Positions 7,583-16,731 of a DNA stretch of 40,479 nucleotides are shown one piece after another. Source of the DNA: CAYQMF01 sp964418595 (GTDB taxonomy: Bacteria; Planctomycetota; UBA1135; UBA2386). Under the pieces are notes generated by a model. The model was not told where the DNA came from, did not search any database, and worked only from the letters and a program-made list of their open reading frames with translations. The stretch is taken from NCBI GenBank assembly GCA_964418595.1, contig CAYQMF010000054.1, positions 1 to 40,479 of the forward strand. The letters run 5' to 3'. Position 1 is the first letter of the stretch. Each line of letters starts with the position of its first letter. The translations under genes and the position numbers were made by a program.

Positions 7583-8803
7583 ATGTGCCAGATGGACAAC
7601 TCCTGTGAGCGTGAGAGAACAGGGAAGAGCCCCACGGCTGTGCTTGCGGCAGTCGTGTCTCTCGCGCTCGCGGCTTGCGCCGCCGGTCCCAAGGACCTGG
7701 GGCGGGACTACCTGGCGCGGAACAACCCGGCGATCGCCGCCGAGTACTTCGACGTCGGGCTGCGCGGAGGATCGGGCGACACCGAACTCCGAAGCGACTA
7801 CGCGCTGGCCTCGCAGGACCACGAGCGACGGCTCCGGGACCGGATCGACTGGCTGAAGGCCTCGGGCCAGCACCACCGCGCGCTCGGCTCGCTGGTGACC
7901 CTCTACGAATCGCTGTCGCGCGCCAAGGCCCTCGATCGGCGGGATGCAGCCCCGGCGGGTCTCGGCGAGGAGTGGGCCGCGGTCGCGTCGAAGGCGGCGA
8001 GCGAGTTGCTCCGCGACGTCGAGAACGCCTCGGGTCGCGCGTTCACCAGCGCCGACCTCGAGATGCTCCGGACGGCGAAGGCCCTGCTCCCGGACGACAA
8101 GGAGATGCAGCGCGCGTACGAGCGCCTGAAGGAACGGCACAAGCACTACTTCGCCGTGGTCGTGGACTCCGGATCCCGCATCCCAGCCTCCGACATCGCC
8201 GCCGGCGTGGCGCGGCGCATTGCGGCGGCGCGCCCGGAGCTGCTCGAGCCCGTCGCCAACGGATCCCCCAAGCACAACGCCGACCTCGTGATCCATCTGG
8301 CAGCACCCGAGGTCGAGGACACCGGGTGGACGCTGTCCGATCGCAACGCGTTCCACACGTGGATCCCGCGCCTGGACAAGGACGGCAATCCGATCTTCCA
8401 CACGATGACGGTGCCGCCCACCCAGCAGGAAGTGGAGCAGGCCAAAGCCGCGAAGCTGCCGCCTCCCGGACCCCGCACCATCCAGAAGCAGGTGTTCGAT
8501 CAGGTCTCCGGTGAGGTGACCCAGTATCGACGGGCGCTCCACGTCGAGGTGGACTTCGATGCGCAGTTGCTCGATCGGGTCCGCAAGAGCGTTCCCGTCG
8601 CAGTCGGTGGCACAGTCGAGTCATCCTTCAGCGCGCAGTACTTCGAGTACCGTGGCGATCCGCGTGCCAAGGTGGTACCGCCGGGCATGCGGGAAGGGAG
8701 ACCGGCGGATTCCGCGATGCCGAGTCGGGAAGCCCTCACGCGGCAAGCCGTGGACCAGATCCCCGACCGCATCACGCCGGTGGTCCTCCAGCGAGTGGAG
8801 TGA
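7583..8803 (+). CDS. Helical-repeat lipoprotein, paralogue A
   Basis: A protein of 406 residues. The signal peptide ends in LALAAC (Cys32); ATG 7583 is chosen because GAGGA lies 10 bases upstream, with an alternative ATG at 7592. The N-terminal half is alpha-helical and TPR-like (DYLARNNPAIAAEYFDVGL, HHRALGSLVTLYESLSRAK). The second half is beta-rich, with ADLVIHLAAPEVEDTGW and RRALHVEVDFDAQLLD. It is clearly paralogous to the protein at 9184-10305: both have a CYF/EYF-type first helix, an H-x-x-ALG motif, a D-x-E/M-x-R-x-Y/YERL helix and similar C-terminal strands. It is the first gene of an operon with BamE-like and LPP20-like lipoproteins. Function unknown; probably part of an outer-membrane complex (inference). 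Confidence 0.85.
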   Translation: MCQMDNSCERERTGKSPTAVLAAVVSLALAACAAGPKDLGRDYLARNNPAIAAEYFDVGLRGGSGDTELRSDYALASQDHERRLRDRIDWLKASGQHHRALGSLVTLYESLSRAKALDRRDAAPAGLGEEWAAVASKAASELLRDVENASGRAFTSADLEMLRTAKALLPDDKEMQRAYERLKERHKHYFAVVVDSGSRIPASDIAAGVARRIAAARPELLEPVANGSPKHNADLVIHLAAPEVEDTGWTLSDRNAFHTWIPRLDKDGNPIFHTMTVPPTQQEVEQAKAAKLPPPGPRTIQKQVFDQVSGEVTQYRRALHVEVDFDAQLLDRVRKSVPVAVGGTVESSFSAQYFEYRGDPRAKVVPPGMREGRPADSAMPSREALTRQAVDQIPDRITPVVLQRVE

Positions 8804-8807
8804 ACGC

Positions 8808-8864
8808 ATGTCGCGAGAAGCACGCGCCCTGACCATGGCAATCCCGAAAGGAGCTACGGACTGA
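8808..8864 (+). CDS. Possible 18-residue coupling peptide
   Basis: A tiny frame of 18 codons begins 4 bases after the previous stop, and its own stop overlaps the next start as TGATG. It could keep ribosomes moving between the two lipoprotein genes. No conserved feature is seen and it may be chance; the next gene also has its own GGAG ribosome site. Confidence 0.2.
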   Translation: MSREARALTMAIPKGATD

Positions 8865-9187
8865 TGTTCCCAGCGCAACCGATCACAACGACCGCGAGCG
8901 CGCGCCGGCGGCGCGTCGCTCTCTCGGCGATGGCGAGCCTTCTCGCCGCCTGCAGCCCGTTGACCCTCGGCCGGGACTTCGGCGACGGACCGCAGAAGAT
9001 CAAGGTCGGGTACCACACCGCCAAGGACGTGGTCCAGATCATGGGGCCGCCCTACCGTCAGACGATCGATCCGAACGGCCGCGAGATCTACACCTACCTG
9101 TGGGCCGACGGGGCCGGCGGAGGGCGCAAGTGCGTGATCGCGTTCAACAAGCTGCATGAGGTGGTCGTGGTGGAGATCACTCCGTGA
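8864..9187 (+). CDS. BamE/SmpA-like lipoprotein
   Basis: A protein of 107 residues. A basic N-terminus (ARRRRVAL) leads to a lipobox SLLAAC (Cys30). The mature part has the BamE/OmlA pattern: IKVGYHTAKDVVQIMGPP (the 'I-x-x-G-x-T-x-x-D-V-x-x-x-x-G-x-P' motif), then the strands EIYTYLWAD, KCVIAFNK and EVVVVEI. BamE assists outer-membrane beta-barrel assembly in Proteobacteria, and the fold is reused in many envelope proteins. A GGAG lies ~10 bases before the ATG. The stop overlaps the next GTG start as GTGA, so the two are translationally coupled. Confidence 0.85.
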   Translation: MFPAQPITTTASARRRRVALSAMASLLAACSPLTLGRDFGDGPQKIKVGYHTAKDVVQIMGPPYRQTIDPNGREIYTYLWADGAGGGRKCVIAFNKLHEVVVVEITP

Positions 9188-10305
9188 GCCCGTTGCGCGC
9201 AGCGCTTGGAGCCTGCTTCCTCATCTCGGCAGGCTGTGCCAGCTACCAGGGCACGGGGGAGGCCTACTCCGCGGCAGGCAAGCACGAGTTCGCGGTCTGC
9301 TACTTCATCGGGCATCACTCGACCCATCTCGATGAGCCCGAGGCGAAGCAACGGCTGGAGCGTGAGGTGCGCGTCGCGCTCGAATCGTTGCAAGTCGAGT
9401 ACGACGATCACGTCCGCAACGGCCAGCACGCCGAAGCACTCGGGGCTGCGTGCCGCCTCGACGACCTGTTGCTTGTCGCTGACCAGGTCGGCGTGGCAGA
9501 GATCTCTCCCCAGCAGGGCGCGGAGCGGGTCGCCGAGGGCTGGAAGCTCGCCGCGAAGGAAGCCCGGGATCGGTTCGATCGGGCCGACATGGCGCAGCCA
9601 CCTCCGTCGAACCTGGCCGATCTCGCGCGCCGGGCCAAAGCGCTGGCGACCGACGATCCCGAACTCGACCGGCGGTACCGCGAGCTGCAAGCCCAGGCCG
9701 TCCGCTACGTGCAGGTGAACACCAAGAGCCATGCCGGCGAGGACGACCTCGCTCGATCCATCACCGCACGGATCGTCGCCAAGGTCTGCTCCGTCCGGCG
9801 CGAGCTCATCACGCTGACCACGGGCGGCGATCATCCAGAGCTGGATACCGATCTGACCATGACCCTGCTCGACGTCCAACGCGTCGACACGGGGCCGAGG
9901 CAGGTGGACAGCGGAGTGGTCGAGGCCAGCATCCCGCGGCTCAACCAGTACCAGGACATCGTTCGGAACGCCGAAGGGAAGCAGGTGTTCGACGTGGTGA
10001 AGGCCCGCTACGCGGTCTTCGAATGGACCCGCTCGGTCAGCGTGACGGCCGCCGTCGCCGCGACGGACCTCGGACCTTCGAAGCAGAACCTGCTGTCGAA
10101 GCAGTCGTCGCGCTCGGCGAAGGACGTCCGACGCTTCTACCGCTGGGAGGGAGACGAGCGAGCCCTGGCGGGTCAGATCGTCCTTGCGATGCTCGGCACC
10201 GACGAGTCCCCTCCCAAGTCCCTCCATGTACTGGCAACGGAAGTGACCACCGGAGTCGCAGACGCGTTGGCAGAGGAAGTCGTTCGGCCACTGGAGGGTC
10301 GCTGA
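9184..10305 (+). CDS. Helical-repeat lipoprotein, paralogue B
   Basis: A protein of 373 residues with a lipoprotein signal (ISAGC, Cys18). The GTG start is set by the GTGA overlap with the BamE-like gene. The domain plan follows paralogue A: N-terminal helices (KHEFAVCYFIGHH, NGQHAEALGAACRLDDLL, AKEARDRFDRAD), a DPELDRRYRELQAQA helix, then the beta-rich half (DLTMTLLDVQRVDTG, ARYAVFEWTRSVSVTA). Its C-terminus has a SRSAKDVRRFYRWEGDERAL segment comparable with QYFEYRGDPRAKV in A. A tandem pair separated by a BamE-like gene suggests duplication followed by specialisation, perhaps as a heteromeric complex (inference). Function unknown. Confidence 0.85.
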   Translation: MSPLRAALGACFLISAGCASYQGTGEAYSAAGKHEFAVCYFIGHHSTHLDEPEAKQRLEREVRVALESLQVEYDDHVRNGQHAEALGAACRLDDLLLVADQVGVAEISPQQGAERVAEGWKLAAKEARDRFDRADMAQPPPSNLADLARRAKALATDDPELDRRYRELQAQAVRYVQVNTKSHAGEDDLARSITARIVAKVCSVRRELITLTTGGDHPELDTDLTMTLLDVQRVDTGPRQVDSGVVEASIPRLNQYQDIVRNAEGKQVFDVVKARYAVFEWTRSVSVTAAVAATDLGPSKQNLLSKQSSRSAKDVRRFYRWEGDERALAGQIVLAMLGTDESPPKSLHVLATEVTTGVADALAEEVVRPLEGR

Positions 10306-10308
10306 CCA

Positions 10309-11412
10309 ATGAGAAGATCCAGCGCGTACTGGTTCCGGCTCGCCGTGGCAGCGTCCACCTGCTTCGTCGCTGGCTGCGCCGGGCCGGATTTCCACTACGA
10401 CTCGGGCCCCGCGCCCGAATGGACGCGGAAGGTCGAGATCGAGAAGGGTGCCGCCTCCAGGAACATCCGAGCCGTCGGCACGACGCCGGCCACGACGCAG
10501 CCGGCGGCTGACCTCGATCGCGCCCGCCGCAGTGCACTCGCCGAACTCGCGCAGATGGTGCGGAGTCGGGTGCAGTCGCAGCTCACCACGTGGTCGGTGG
10601 AGGAGGCACGCGGCGATTCCGTGCGCAGCAACGTCGGCTCGTACCACCGGATCAACGTGACGGCCGAAGTGAACGTCGAGGACTACCGCGTCGAGTCGAG
10701 CCACCGGGACGAGGAGACGCAGTCGGTCTACGTGCTGGTCTCCGTGAACGCGGCGGCGTGGGTTGGCAAGCTGCGCTCGCGCAGCGAGGCCAAGATCGAG
10801 CTCGTGCAGAAGCACATGGAGACTGCCGCGGGCGCCCTGGACCGAGGCCGCGCCCTGCAGGCCTACGGCGACATCCTCGAGGCCTGGCGGGCCCAGGCCG
10901 AAATGCTCGAGGACGTCGCGGTGGTCGAGGTGCTCGCGCCGAGCCAGGGCCTCGGCAAGCGCGTGGCCCAACTCCGAACCGGGTTGGCCGACGTGTCCCG
11001 CCGGCTGACCGACACGACGCGGATCCAGGTCGAAGTCGCATGCTCCGATCCCGACGCCGCGCGGATCTGCGAAGTCGGCATCACGGAGATGCTGACCTCG
11101 CGCGGCTTCCAGGTGGGCGGCTCCGGAACGGGTGTCCTCCGCATCGCCATCCGGTTGGGATCGAGGTACCTCCGGTCCGAGACGGTCGCGAACCGCGTCG
11201 AGCACATCGCGGCCGCAGAGGGCGAGCTGACCGTCACCGAGCCGGACGGCACTCCCGTCGGCAACCTCGCCGTGAACCTGCCCCCCGGTCGGCACACCGA
11301 ACGCGCGCCTGGCCAGGAAGCCGCGCTGCGCGAAGCGGTTCGGACCGCCGCGAACCGGATCCAAGATGGGTTCCGTAGTCGCTTCCGGCTCGCGTATCCC
11401 GTGCCGGAGTGA
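10309..11412 (+). CDS. LPP20-like lipoprotein
   Basis: A protein of 367 residues with lipobox FVAGC (Cys23). The N-terminal half matches LPP20/FlgP-like proteins: APEWTRK, a strand RNIRAVGTTPA, the helix DRARRSALAELAQMVRSRVQSQ, then VNVEDYRVESSHRDEETQSVYVLVSV and AAWVGKL. The C-terminal half has a second mixed domain (RIQVEVACSDPDAARICEVGITEML, GVLRIAIRLGSRY). LPP20-type lipoproteins sit in the outer membrane in other bacteria, including the flagellar outer-membrane component FlgP, but no flagellar genes are nearby. It follows the previous stop by only 3 bases and ends the four-lipoprotein operon. Confidence 0.8.
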   Translation: MRRSSAYWFRLAVAASTCFVAGCAGPDFHYDSGPAPEWTRKVEIEKGAASRNIRAVGTTPATTQPAADLDRARRSALAELAQMVRSRVQSQLTTWSVEEARGDSVRSNVGSYHRINVTAEVNVEDYRVESSHRDEETQSVYVLVSVNAAAWVGKLRSRSEAKIELVQKHMETAAGALDRGRALQAYGDILEAWRAQAEMLEDVAVVEVLAPSQGLGKRVAQLRTGLADVSRRLTDTTRIQVEVACSDPDAARICEVGITEMLTSRGFQVGGSGTGVLRIAIRLGSRYLRSETVANRVEHIAAAEGELTVTEPDGTPVGNLAVNLPPGRHTERAPGQEAALREAVRTAANRIQDGFRSRFRLAYPVPE

Positions 11413-11430
11413 GCGCACGTCGTCGGAAGC

Positions 11431-11456
11431 CGTCGCTGGCCGCGTGCGCAGCGACG
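11431..11456. terminator. Hairpin between convergent genes, possible bidirectional terminator
   Basis: CGTCGCTG (11431-11438) and CAGCGACG (11449-11456) form an 8-base-pair stem with a 10-base loop. It sits in the 61-base gap between the end of the lipoprotein operon and the end of the kelch-like gene on the other strand. There is no T-tract, so the call rests on position and symmetry. Confidence 0.35.
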
Positions 11457-11473
11457 ACGCGCCAGCCACCATC

Positions 11474-13521
11474 TCAATCACCGAACGCGATCCGCACAGC
11501 GCCGGTGAGCGCAACGCCCGGGCCCGGCGCGTTCGCGTCGAGTGCGACCGCCTGAGCGAAGACCGCTGCACCGAGCAGCCGGAGATCTGACGGGATGCGC
11601 GTGCGCACGGAGGCGAAGCCGCCCGTGTTGCAGGTTGCGGCGTCCCACGCGATCACGCCCGCGAGGTACAGCGTGCAGCCGCAGCCGACTGGCTGGTCGC
11701 GCAGGTCCGACGCCAGACCGAACACGCACGACGCGCGCGCAGGTCCGCCCAGGAGGTCGAGAGTGAACGCCGGATTCCCCAGGAACGGGATGCCGGTTGC
11801 GAGGTCGGGGATGCTCCCGAGCCTGCCGCACCCCTCCGTGGTCGTCTTCACTTCCGGCTCGACCAAGGCGCCGTGCAGCCAGGTGGTCCCTCGCTGGTTC
11901 ATCACCAGGCGCTGCCGCGCTCGGTCGTACGCCATCGCGACGTCGGCGAGGTTCGGGGGTCGGGACGCGACCGGCACGACCGACCACGCGCTGCCGTCCC
12001 ACTGCCAGAGATCGTCGAGACGTCCATTGCCGCCGCCCCCGAACAGGACGACACGGCCGAGCGATGCGTCGAACGCCATCGCCGCGCCACTGCGCGCGAG
12101 CGGTCCGGCCGCGGAGCGCAGCGTCCAGCTCCGACCATCCCATTCCCGGCGTTGCCCTTGCCGCCGTGCAGCAAGCTGCGCCGACGATGCCGGTCGTACG
12201 CCATCGTGTGCTCCGACTCCGGGGGCGGGCCCGTCGTCGTCCGACAGCAGCGCCAGACGGCGCCGTCCCACTCCCAGGTGTCGCTTACTTCGCCCCGCGA
12301 GGTGAACCCACCGAACATGACGGTGCGCCCGCGGTCCGCGTCGTACGCAGCCGCGTGCCCGTCCCGCGCAGCGGGCCAGGTCGAAGGCCCACGGTCGAAC
12401 CTCGCCCAAGACCCACCGCTCCACTCCCAGTGCTCGTCGGACCAGCCGGTCGAACTCCGCCCACCGAACATGATCACGCGCCCTCGCGCGTCGTCGTAGA
12501 CCAACGCGTGTCGCTCCCGCCGCGACGGAACCTGCGCTTGCACCAGCCGCCGCCACGCGATGCCGTCCCACCCCCAGAGGTCGGCCGTGAGACCGACGCT
12601 CGAACCACCGAAGAGGACGACGGTGCTTCGCGCCCGATCGTAGGCCAGCGCGAAGCCACGGGTCGCCGGGGCAGCCGCCACGGACGTCATCGTCCAGTCT
12701 CCGCCGTCCGACTCCCAGACCTCGTAGGCCGGCAGGTCGCCACGCAGGCCATGGCCGCCGACGACGACGAGTCGCCGCCGCGCGGCGTCGTACACCAAGC
12801 TGTGATCCCGCCGCGGAGTGGGCCGCACACGAGGGAACGCCTGGCTCCACGAGCGCCCATCCCACTCCCAGATGTCGTCGAGCGGCGTGCCATTCATCCC
12901 GCCCATCATCACGATCCGCCCCCGACCCTCATCGAACGCCATCGCGTGCCCGTGCCGCGGCGAAGGCGACGCAGCCACCGGCACCAGCGTCCAGTTCGTG
13001 CCGTCCCACTCCCACGTGTCCGCGAGTTCGGCCTGCGCCTGCCCCCCGAACAGCACGATCCGCCGACGGAGCGGGTCGTACGCCATCGCCGAGCCGCTGC
13101 GTCGCGAGGGCGAGGCCGCGCTGACGCGCTCCATCCACACGCGACCATCCCATTCCCACGTGCTCGCGCGCGCACACCCGATCCCCGCGAGGCCGAAGAG
13201 CACGGTGCGTGCGCGGACCTCGTCGAACGCCATCGTGGGTCGTGGACCCGCACACACCGCAGGCTCCGAGGCGATCGGGTGCCAGACATCCTGATCCCAC
13301 TCCCACGTCGACGTTCCGAGCCCGGTGGGTCCGTACCCACCGAAGCCGACGAGCCGTCGTCGCGCCGAGTCGTACACCATCGCGTGGTCGACCCGCTCCG
13401 GGCTGCGGACGGGCATCCACCCCCGCATGACCTGCGCGCAGCACACGGGCACGGTCACCAGCCCGAAGACCAAGACAGAGAGAACCCGCACGGGCCCCGC
13501 GCTTGCCTTCGACCAGATCAT
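11474..13521 (-). pseudogene. Kelch-like secreted repeat protein with a frameshift
   Basis: The first part, from 13521, has a signal peptide (VLSVLVFGLVTVPVCCAQ) and then about nine repeats of the form 'AMAYD..R.R.VLFGG...DTWEWDG..W'. Near 12150 the repeat frame is lost inside a unit: HGGKGNAG in the first frame must continue as EWDGRSWTLRS in another. The second frame then carries two further repeats (AFDASLGRVVLFGG, AYDRARQRLVM) and a C-terminal module with CGCTLYL and FAQAVALDANAPG, of the type that closes many planctomycetal kelch proteins. The unit at the join is also ~5 residues too short, so a deletion that is not a multiple of three is likely. The remainder is intact, so the frameshift is recent or a sequence error. 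A GTG at 13542 is an alternative start. Likely a surface or extracellular beta-propeller. Confidence 0.85.
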
Positions 13522-13614
13522 CCGCGTCGTGCTCTCGTCCACTCGCGGACGGGATAGCGTCCTCAGACGAGCGCGTAACGGCGGATGCTCCGTGGACCCG
13601 CGCGGTGCGACACC

Positions 13615-14943
13615 TCAGCCCCCCCTCTCGACGCCACTCCGCACCGCCACCGCCACCCGCCCCGACCACGCCGCGCCTTCGAGTGTCGACGGCAAGCCGG
13701 TCGCGCACCAGTCGCCGGCGAGGAGAAGGTTCTCGAGCGTCGGGTGCCGTCCACACGCGGGGCGCAACGGCTGCGTCGTCGGACTGGCGAGCAGCGTGGC
13801 GCGCGCTTCCTTGCTGGCGCGGGCCTGGGCTGGTGCGGCGCGCACGCCGGGGAAATGACGCGCGAGCTGCGCGCACGCGGCTTCGACGAGCGCGGGCGCC
13901 GGCAGCGCGTCGATGGCCTGCGTGCCGCCGGCGAGGAGCGCGAAGCGGCGCTTGGGGTCGCTCTTGCGACGCACCAGGAAGTGGAACGGGTCGCCGCCGA
14001 CCAGGGCGACGAGCGGCGCGTCGGGGAGCGGCGGGTCTTCGTCGAGCGCGAAGTACACCGTCACGATCGGCCGGCCCTCGAAGCGCGCGGCGACGGCGGC
14101 GATCGGATCGTCGGCCGGCAGGCACGCCGCGAGGCGATGCCACGGCAACGCCGACACGACGACATCGGCGTCGGCGAGCGCTTGCGGCGCAAACCCATCG
14201 CCCTCGATCGCCGTCACCCGCCCCGCCGCGCAGCGCAGCGTGCGCACGCGCGCGCCGCATGCGACGTCGACGCCCGCCAGCGCGAGCGTCCGCGCCGCGG
14301 GCCGCCCCACGATGGCGCTCCACCCGGCCTCCGGAATCCAGATCGCGCCGCGCGCAGCGCTCCCGGCGAACGCCCGCCGCAACGTGGCGAGGAACAGGCG
14401 CGCCGACACCGCCGCCGGCTCGGCATTCATGACCGCGAGGCACAGCGGTTCCCACAGGTGCGCCTGCGGGCCACCGCCCTGCCGCCAACGACGCAGCCAA
14501 TCGGCGAGCGAGTCGCGCGCGCGCGCGCCGACGAGTACGCCGAGCAAGCCGAGCAGCGCGCGCGCGCGTTCACCCACGGTCATCGTGCGCACGGACAGCA
14601 GTGCCCACGGCATCGCGAGCGGCACCGGCAGACGCGACAGGCATAGCTGCGAGCGCCGACCACGCGCATCGGCGTAGGCGATGGCGAGCGAGCGCGCGCG
14701 CAGGAAGGCGCGCTCCGTGCCCAGCTCGCACAGCAGTGCGCGGAACTCGTCGTAGCAACCGAGCAACACGTGCGGCCCGTTGTCGCGCTCGCCGCCGAGC
14801 CGCGCGTCCGGCACCGAGAACGCCCGCCCACCGAGTCCCCGGTGCGCTTCGAAGAGAGTCACGCGGCGCCCCGCCCGCGCGAGACGAAGCGCCGCGGTGA
14901 TGCCCGCGACGCCGCCGCCGAGCACGAACGCGCGACCGCTCAC
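13615..14943 (-). CDS. hpnE: Hydroxysqualene dehydroxylase HpnE (squalene-forming FAD enzyme)
   Basis: A protein of 442 residues. The N-terminal dinucleotide-binding motif VLGGGVAGITAALRLARAG and FEAHRGLGGRAFS are typical of FAD-dependent amine-oxidase/desaturase-like proteins. Further family signs are DNGPHVLLGCYDEF, EPLCLAVMNAEP, IPEAGWSAIVGRPA and the C-terminal FAD motif LLLAGDWCATGLPSTLEGA. HpnE reduces hydroxysqualene to squalene, the last step of the HpnCDE route. The GTG start at 14943 overlaps the hpnD stop (GTGA), which also rejects a long upstream extension full of Arg and Ala. It is the last gene of the operon. Confidence 0.95.
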   Translation of the reverse strand: MSGRAFVLGGGVAGITAALRLARAGRRVTLFEAHRGLGGRAFSVPDARLGGERDNGPHVLLGCYDEFRALLCELGTERAFLRARSLAIAYADARGRRSQLCLSRLPVPLAMPWALLSVRTMTVGERARALLGLLGVLVGARARDSLADWLRRWRQGGGPQAHLWEPLCLAVMNAEPAAVSARLFLATLRRAFAGSAARGAIWIPEAGWSAIVGRPAARTLALAGVDVACGARVRTLRCAAGRVTAIEGDGFAPQALADADVVVSALPWHRLAACLPADDPIAAVAARFEGRPIVTVYFALDEDPPLPDAPLVALVGGDPFHFLVRRKSDPKRRFALLAGGTQAIDALPAPALVEAACAQLARHFPGVRAAPAQARASKEARATLLASPTTQPLRPACGRHPTLENLLLAGDWCATGLPSTLEGAAWSGRVAVAVRSGVERGG

Positions 14944-15809
14944 CGCAGCCGCCGGCTCACCTTCCAGGCGAGCCACAGCTTGCGCCAGCGAGACACCCGC
15001 GCCCGCACGCCGCTCGCCACTCCCGCGCCGCCGGCCGCCGCCACGCGCGCGAGCACTGCTGCGTACACCTCGCCCATGATCTCGGCGGGCAACACGGCGC
15101 GCGGCCGCTCCAACCCGCCGAGCGCGAAGCGCGCCAGCGCGAACTGCGCGCGCGCCTCGTCGACGACGCGGTGCACGACGCGATCGACCGCGCCGCCGGG
15201 CGCATAAACCGCGGCGGGCCCCTTCCCCGTCAACCACTCCGTCTCGACGCCGAGTTCGCGCAGCCACGCCTGCGGCAGGTACACCCGCCCCACCAGCGCG
15301 TCGGCGCGGATGTCGCGCGCGATGTTGGTGAGCTGCAACGCGCGACCGAGGTTGATGGCGTAGCGCGTCGCCTCGTCGCCGCGCGCGCCAAACACCGGCA
15401 AGCACGCGAGCCCCACCGCGCCGGCGACCTTGTCGCAGTACGCGAGCAGCATCGGCACGTCGTCGAAGCGCACGCCGGCGAGGTCCGTGCCCACGCCATC
15501 GAGGATGGCCGAGAAGTGCGCCGGCGCGATCGCGTAGCGCGCGATCGCCACGCCGATGGCGCGCCCCACCGGCGTCGTCGCCGCCCCCGTGCGCGCACGC
15601 TCCAGCTCCGCGCGCAGGAAGGCGATGCGCTCCGCCCCGTCGCGTGCGGCGTCAGCGTCGTCGGCGGCGTCGTCGGCGAGGCGGCAGAACGCGTAGATCG
15701 CCGTCATCGCGCGCTGCTGCTCGCGGTCGAGCACGCGGAACGACACGAGGAAGCTCGACCCGGAGCCTTGCGCGATCGCGTCGGGTGCGCGCTGCAACGC
15801 CGCGTTCAT
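14940..15809 (-). CDS. hpnD: Presqualene diphosphate synthase HpnD
   Basis: A protein of 289 residues of the trans-isoprenyl diphosphate synthase (squalene/phytoene synthase) fold. The first Asp-rich motif is in CRLADDAADDAD and the second in LTNIARDIRAD; both bind Mg2+-diphosphate. FLVSFRVLDREQQRAMTAIYAFCR is the usual HpnD N-terminus, and GRVYLPQAWLRELGV follows the second motif. It condenses two farnesyl diphosphates to presqualene diphosphate. The ATG at 15809 overlaps the hpnC stop by ATGA. Confidence 0.95.
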   Translation of the reverse strand: MNAALQRAPDAIAQGSGSSFLVSFRVLDREQQRAMTAIYAFCRLADDAADDADAARDGAERIAFLRAELERARTGAATTPVGRAIGVAIARYAIAPAHFSAILDGVGTDLAGVRFDDVPMLLAYCDKVAGAVGLACLPVFGARGDEATRYAINLGRALQLTNIARDIRADALVGRVYLPQAWLRELGVETEWLTGKGPAAVYAPGGAVDRVVHRVVDEARAQFALARFALGGLERPRAVLPAEIMGEVYAAVLARVAAAGGAGVASGVRARVSRWRKLWLAWKVSRRLR

Positions 15810-16663
15810 CGCAGCTCGCGCGGGCGCAGGCCCAGCAACGCGCGCAGAGGCAGCGAGAGCTTGTCGCCCCGCGTCAGATGCGCGCGCGCGGCCAGCACGT
15901 CGAAGTCGGCGGCGGCGATGCGGCGCAGGCACAGCACGGCACCCCAGACGATCGCGCGCAGTTCGAGGCGCAGGCGGCCGCGCACGGCGGACAGCAGTGG
16001 CCACCCCTGCGCGAACATCCCGGTGATGCGGCCGTGCCACTCGCGCACCAGCGCGCGCACGCCCGGCGTCGCCGTGGCCGCGGCGAGGTCGGCCTCCGTC
16101 ACGCCATGGCGGGCGAGGTCGAGGGTCGGGAAGTAGATGCGGTCGCGGTGGCAGAGGTCTTCGCCGATGTCCTGCAGGTGGTTGAGGAGCTGCAGGCCCG
16201 TGCAGATCCGGTCGGAGCGCGCGTCGAGCGCCGGGTCGCGCCAGCCGAACACGCGCAGCACCAGGCGGCCGACGGGATCGGCCGACTTCGTGCAGTAGGC
16301 GAGCAGGCTCGCCTCATCGTGGCGGGACTGCGTGAGGTCGAGGGCGAAGGCGTCGAGCAGATCGAAGAACAGGGACTCCGGCAGGTCGAGGGCGCGGATG
16401 GTGGCGGTCACCGCAGCGAGCATCGGCTCGGTGGGCGCAGCGGTGCCTTCGAGGTGGCCGACGAAACTCGCCCGCATCGCAGCCAGCGCCGTCGCATCGC
16501 GGTGTTCGTCGGCGAGGTCGTCGGCCACGCGCGCGAATGCGTAGATCGCATGGATGTGCGGCCGCAGCCGCAAAGGCACCAGCCACGAGCCGACGGGGAA
16601 GTTCTCGTAGTGCGTGCGGGCGAGCGCCGACCAGTCGGTGGTTTTCTCGGGTCTTCGTGTCAC
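15806..16663 (-). CDS. hpnC: Hydroxysqualene synthase HpnC
   Basis: A protein of 285 residues, homologous to HpnD, that converts presqualene diphosphate to hydroxysqualene. Motifs are HYENFPVGSWLVP, IYAFARVADDLADE (first Asp-rich motif), LLAYCTKSADPVGRLVLRVFG and LLNHLQDIGEDL (second motif), with DRIYFP after it. The start is uncertain: GTG 16663 gives 17 residues before HYENFPV and leaves room for a promoter, whereas GTG 16714 would leave only ~17 bases to the divergent start. First gene of hpnCDE; squalene is needed for hopanoid or sterol-like lipids. No squalene-hopene cyclase is in the window. Confidence 0.93.
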   Translation of the reverse strand: MTRRPEKTTDWSALARTHYENFPVGSWLVPLRLRPHIHAIYAFARVADDLADEHRDATALAAMRASFVGHLEGTAAPTEPMLAAVTATIRALDLPESLFFDLLDAFALDLTQSRHDEASLLAYCTKSADPVGRLVLRVFGWRDPALDARSDRICTGLQLLNHLQDIGEDLCHRDRIYFPTLDLARHGVTEADLAAATATPGVRALVREWHGRITGMFAQGWPLLSAVRGRLRLELRAIVWGAVLCLRRIAAADFDVLAARAHLTRGDKLSLPLRALLGLRPRELR

Positions 16664-16731
16664 CGGCGCGAGCGTCGTGGCCACAGGGACAGCGAGCCTA
16701 CTCGAAGCAGCCACAACGCCAGAGGATGACG

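Noticed and set aside
9094..11571. 825-residue minus-strand open frame across the lipoprotein operon
   Set aside because: Antisense to genes with lipoboxes, overlaps and recognisable folds; no domain seen in the minus-strand product.
14944..15405. N-terminal extension of hpnE
   Set aside because: The extension overlaps hpnD in another frame and is Arg/Ala-rich; the family start lies at the GTGA overlap.
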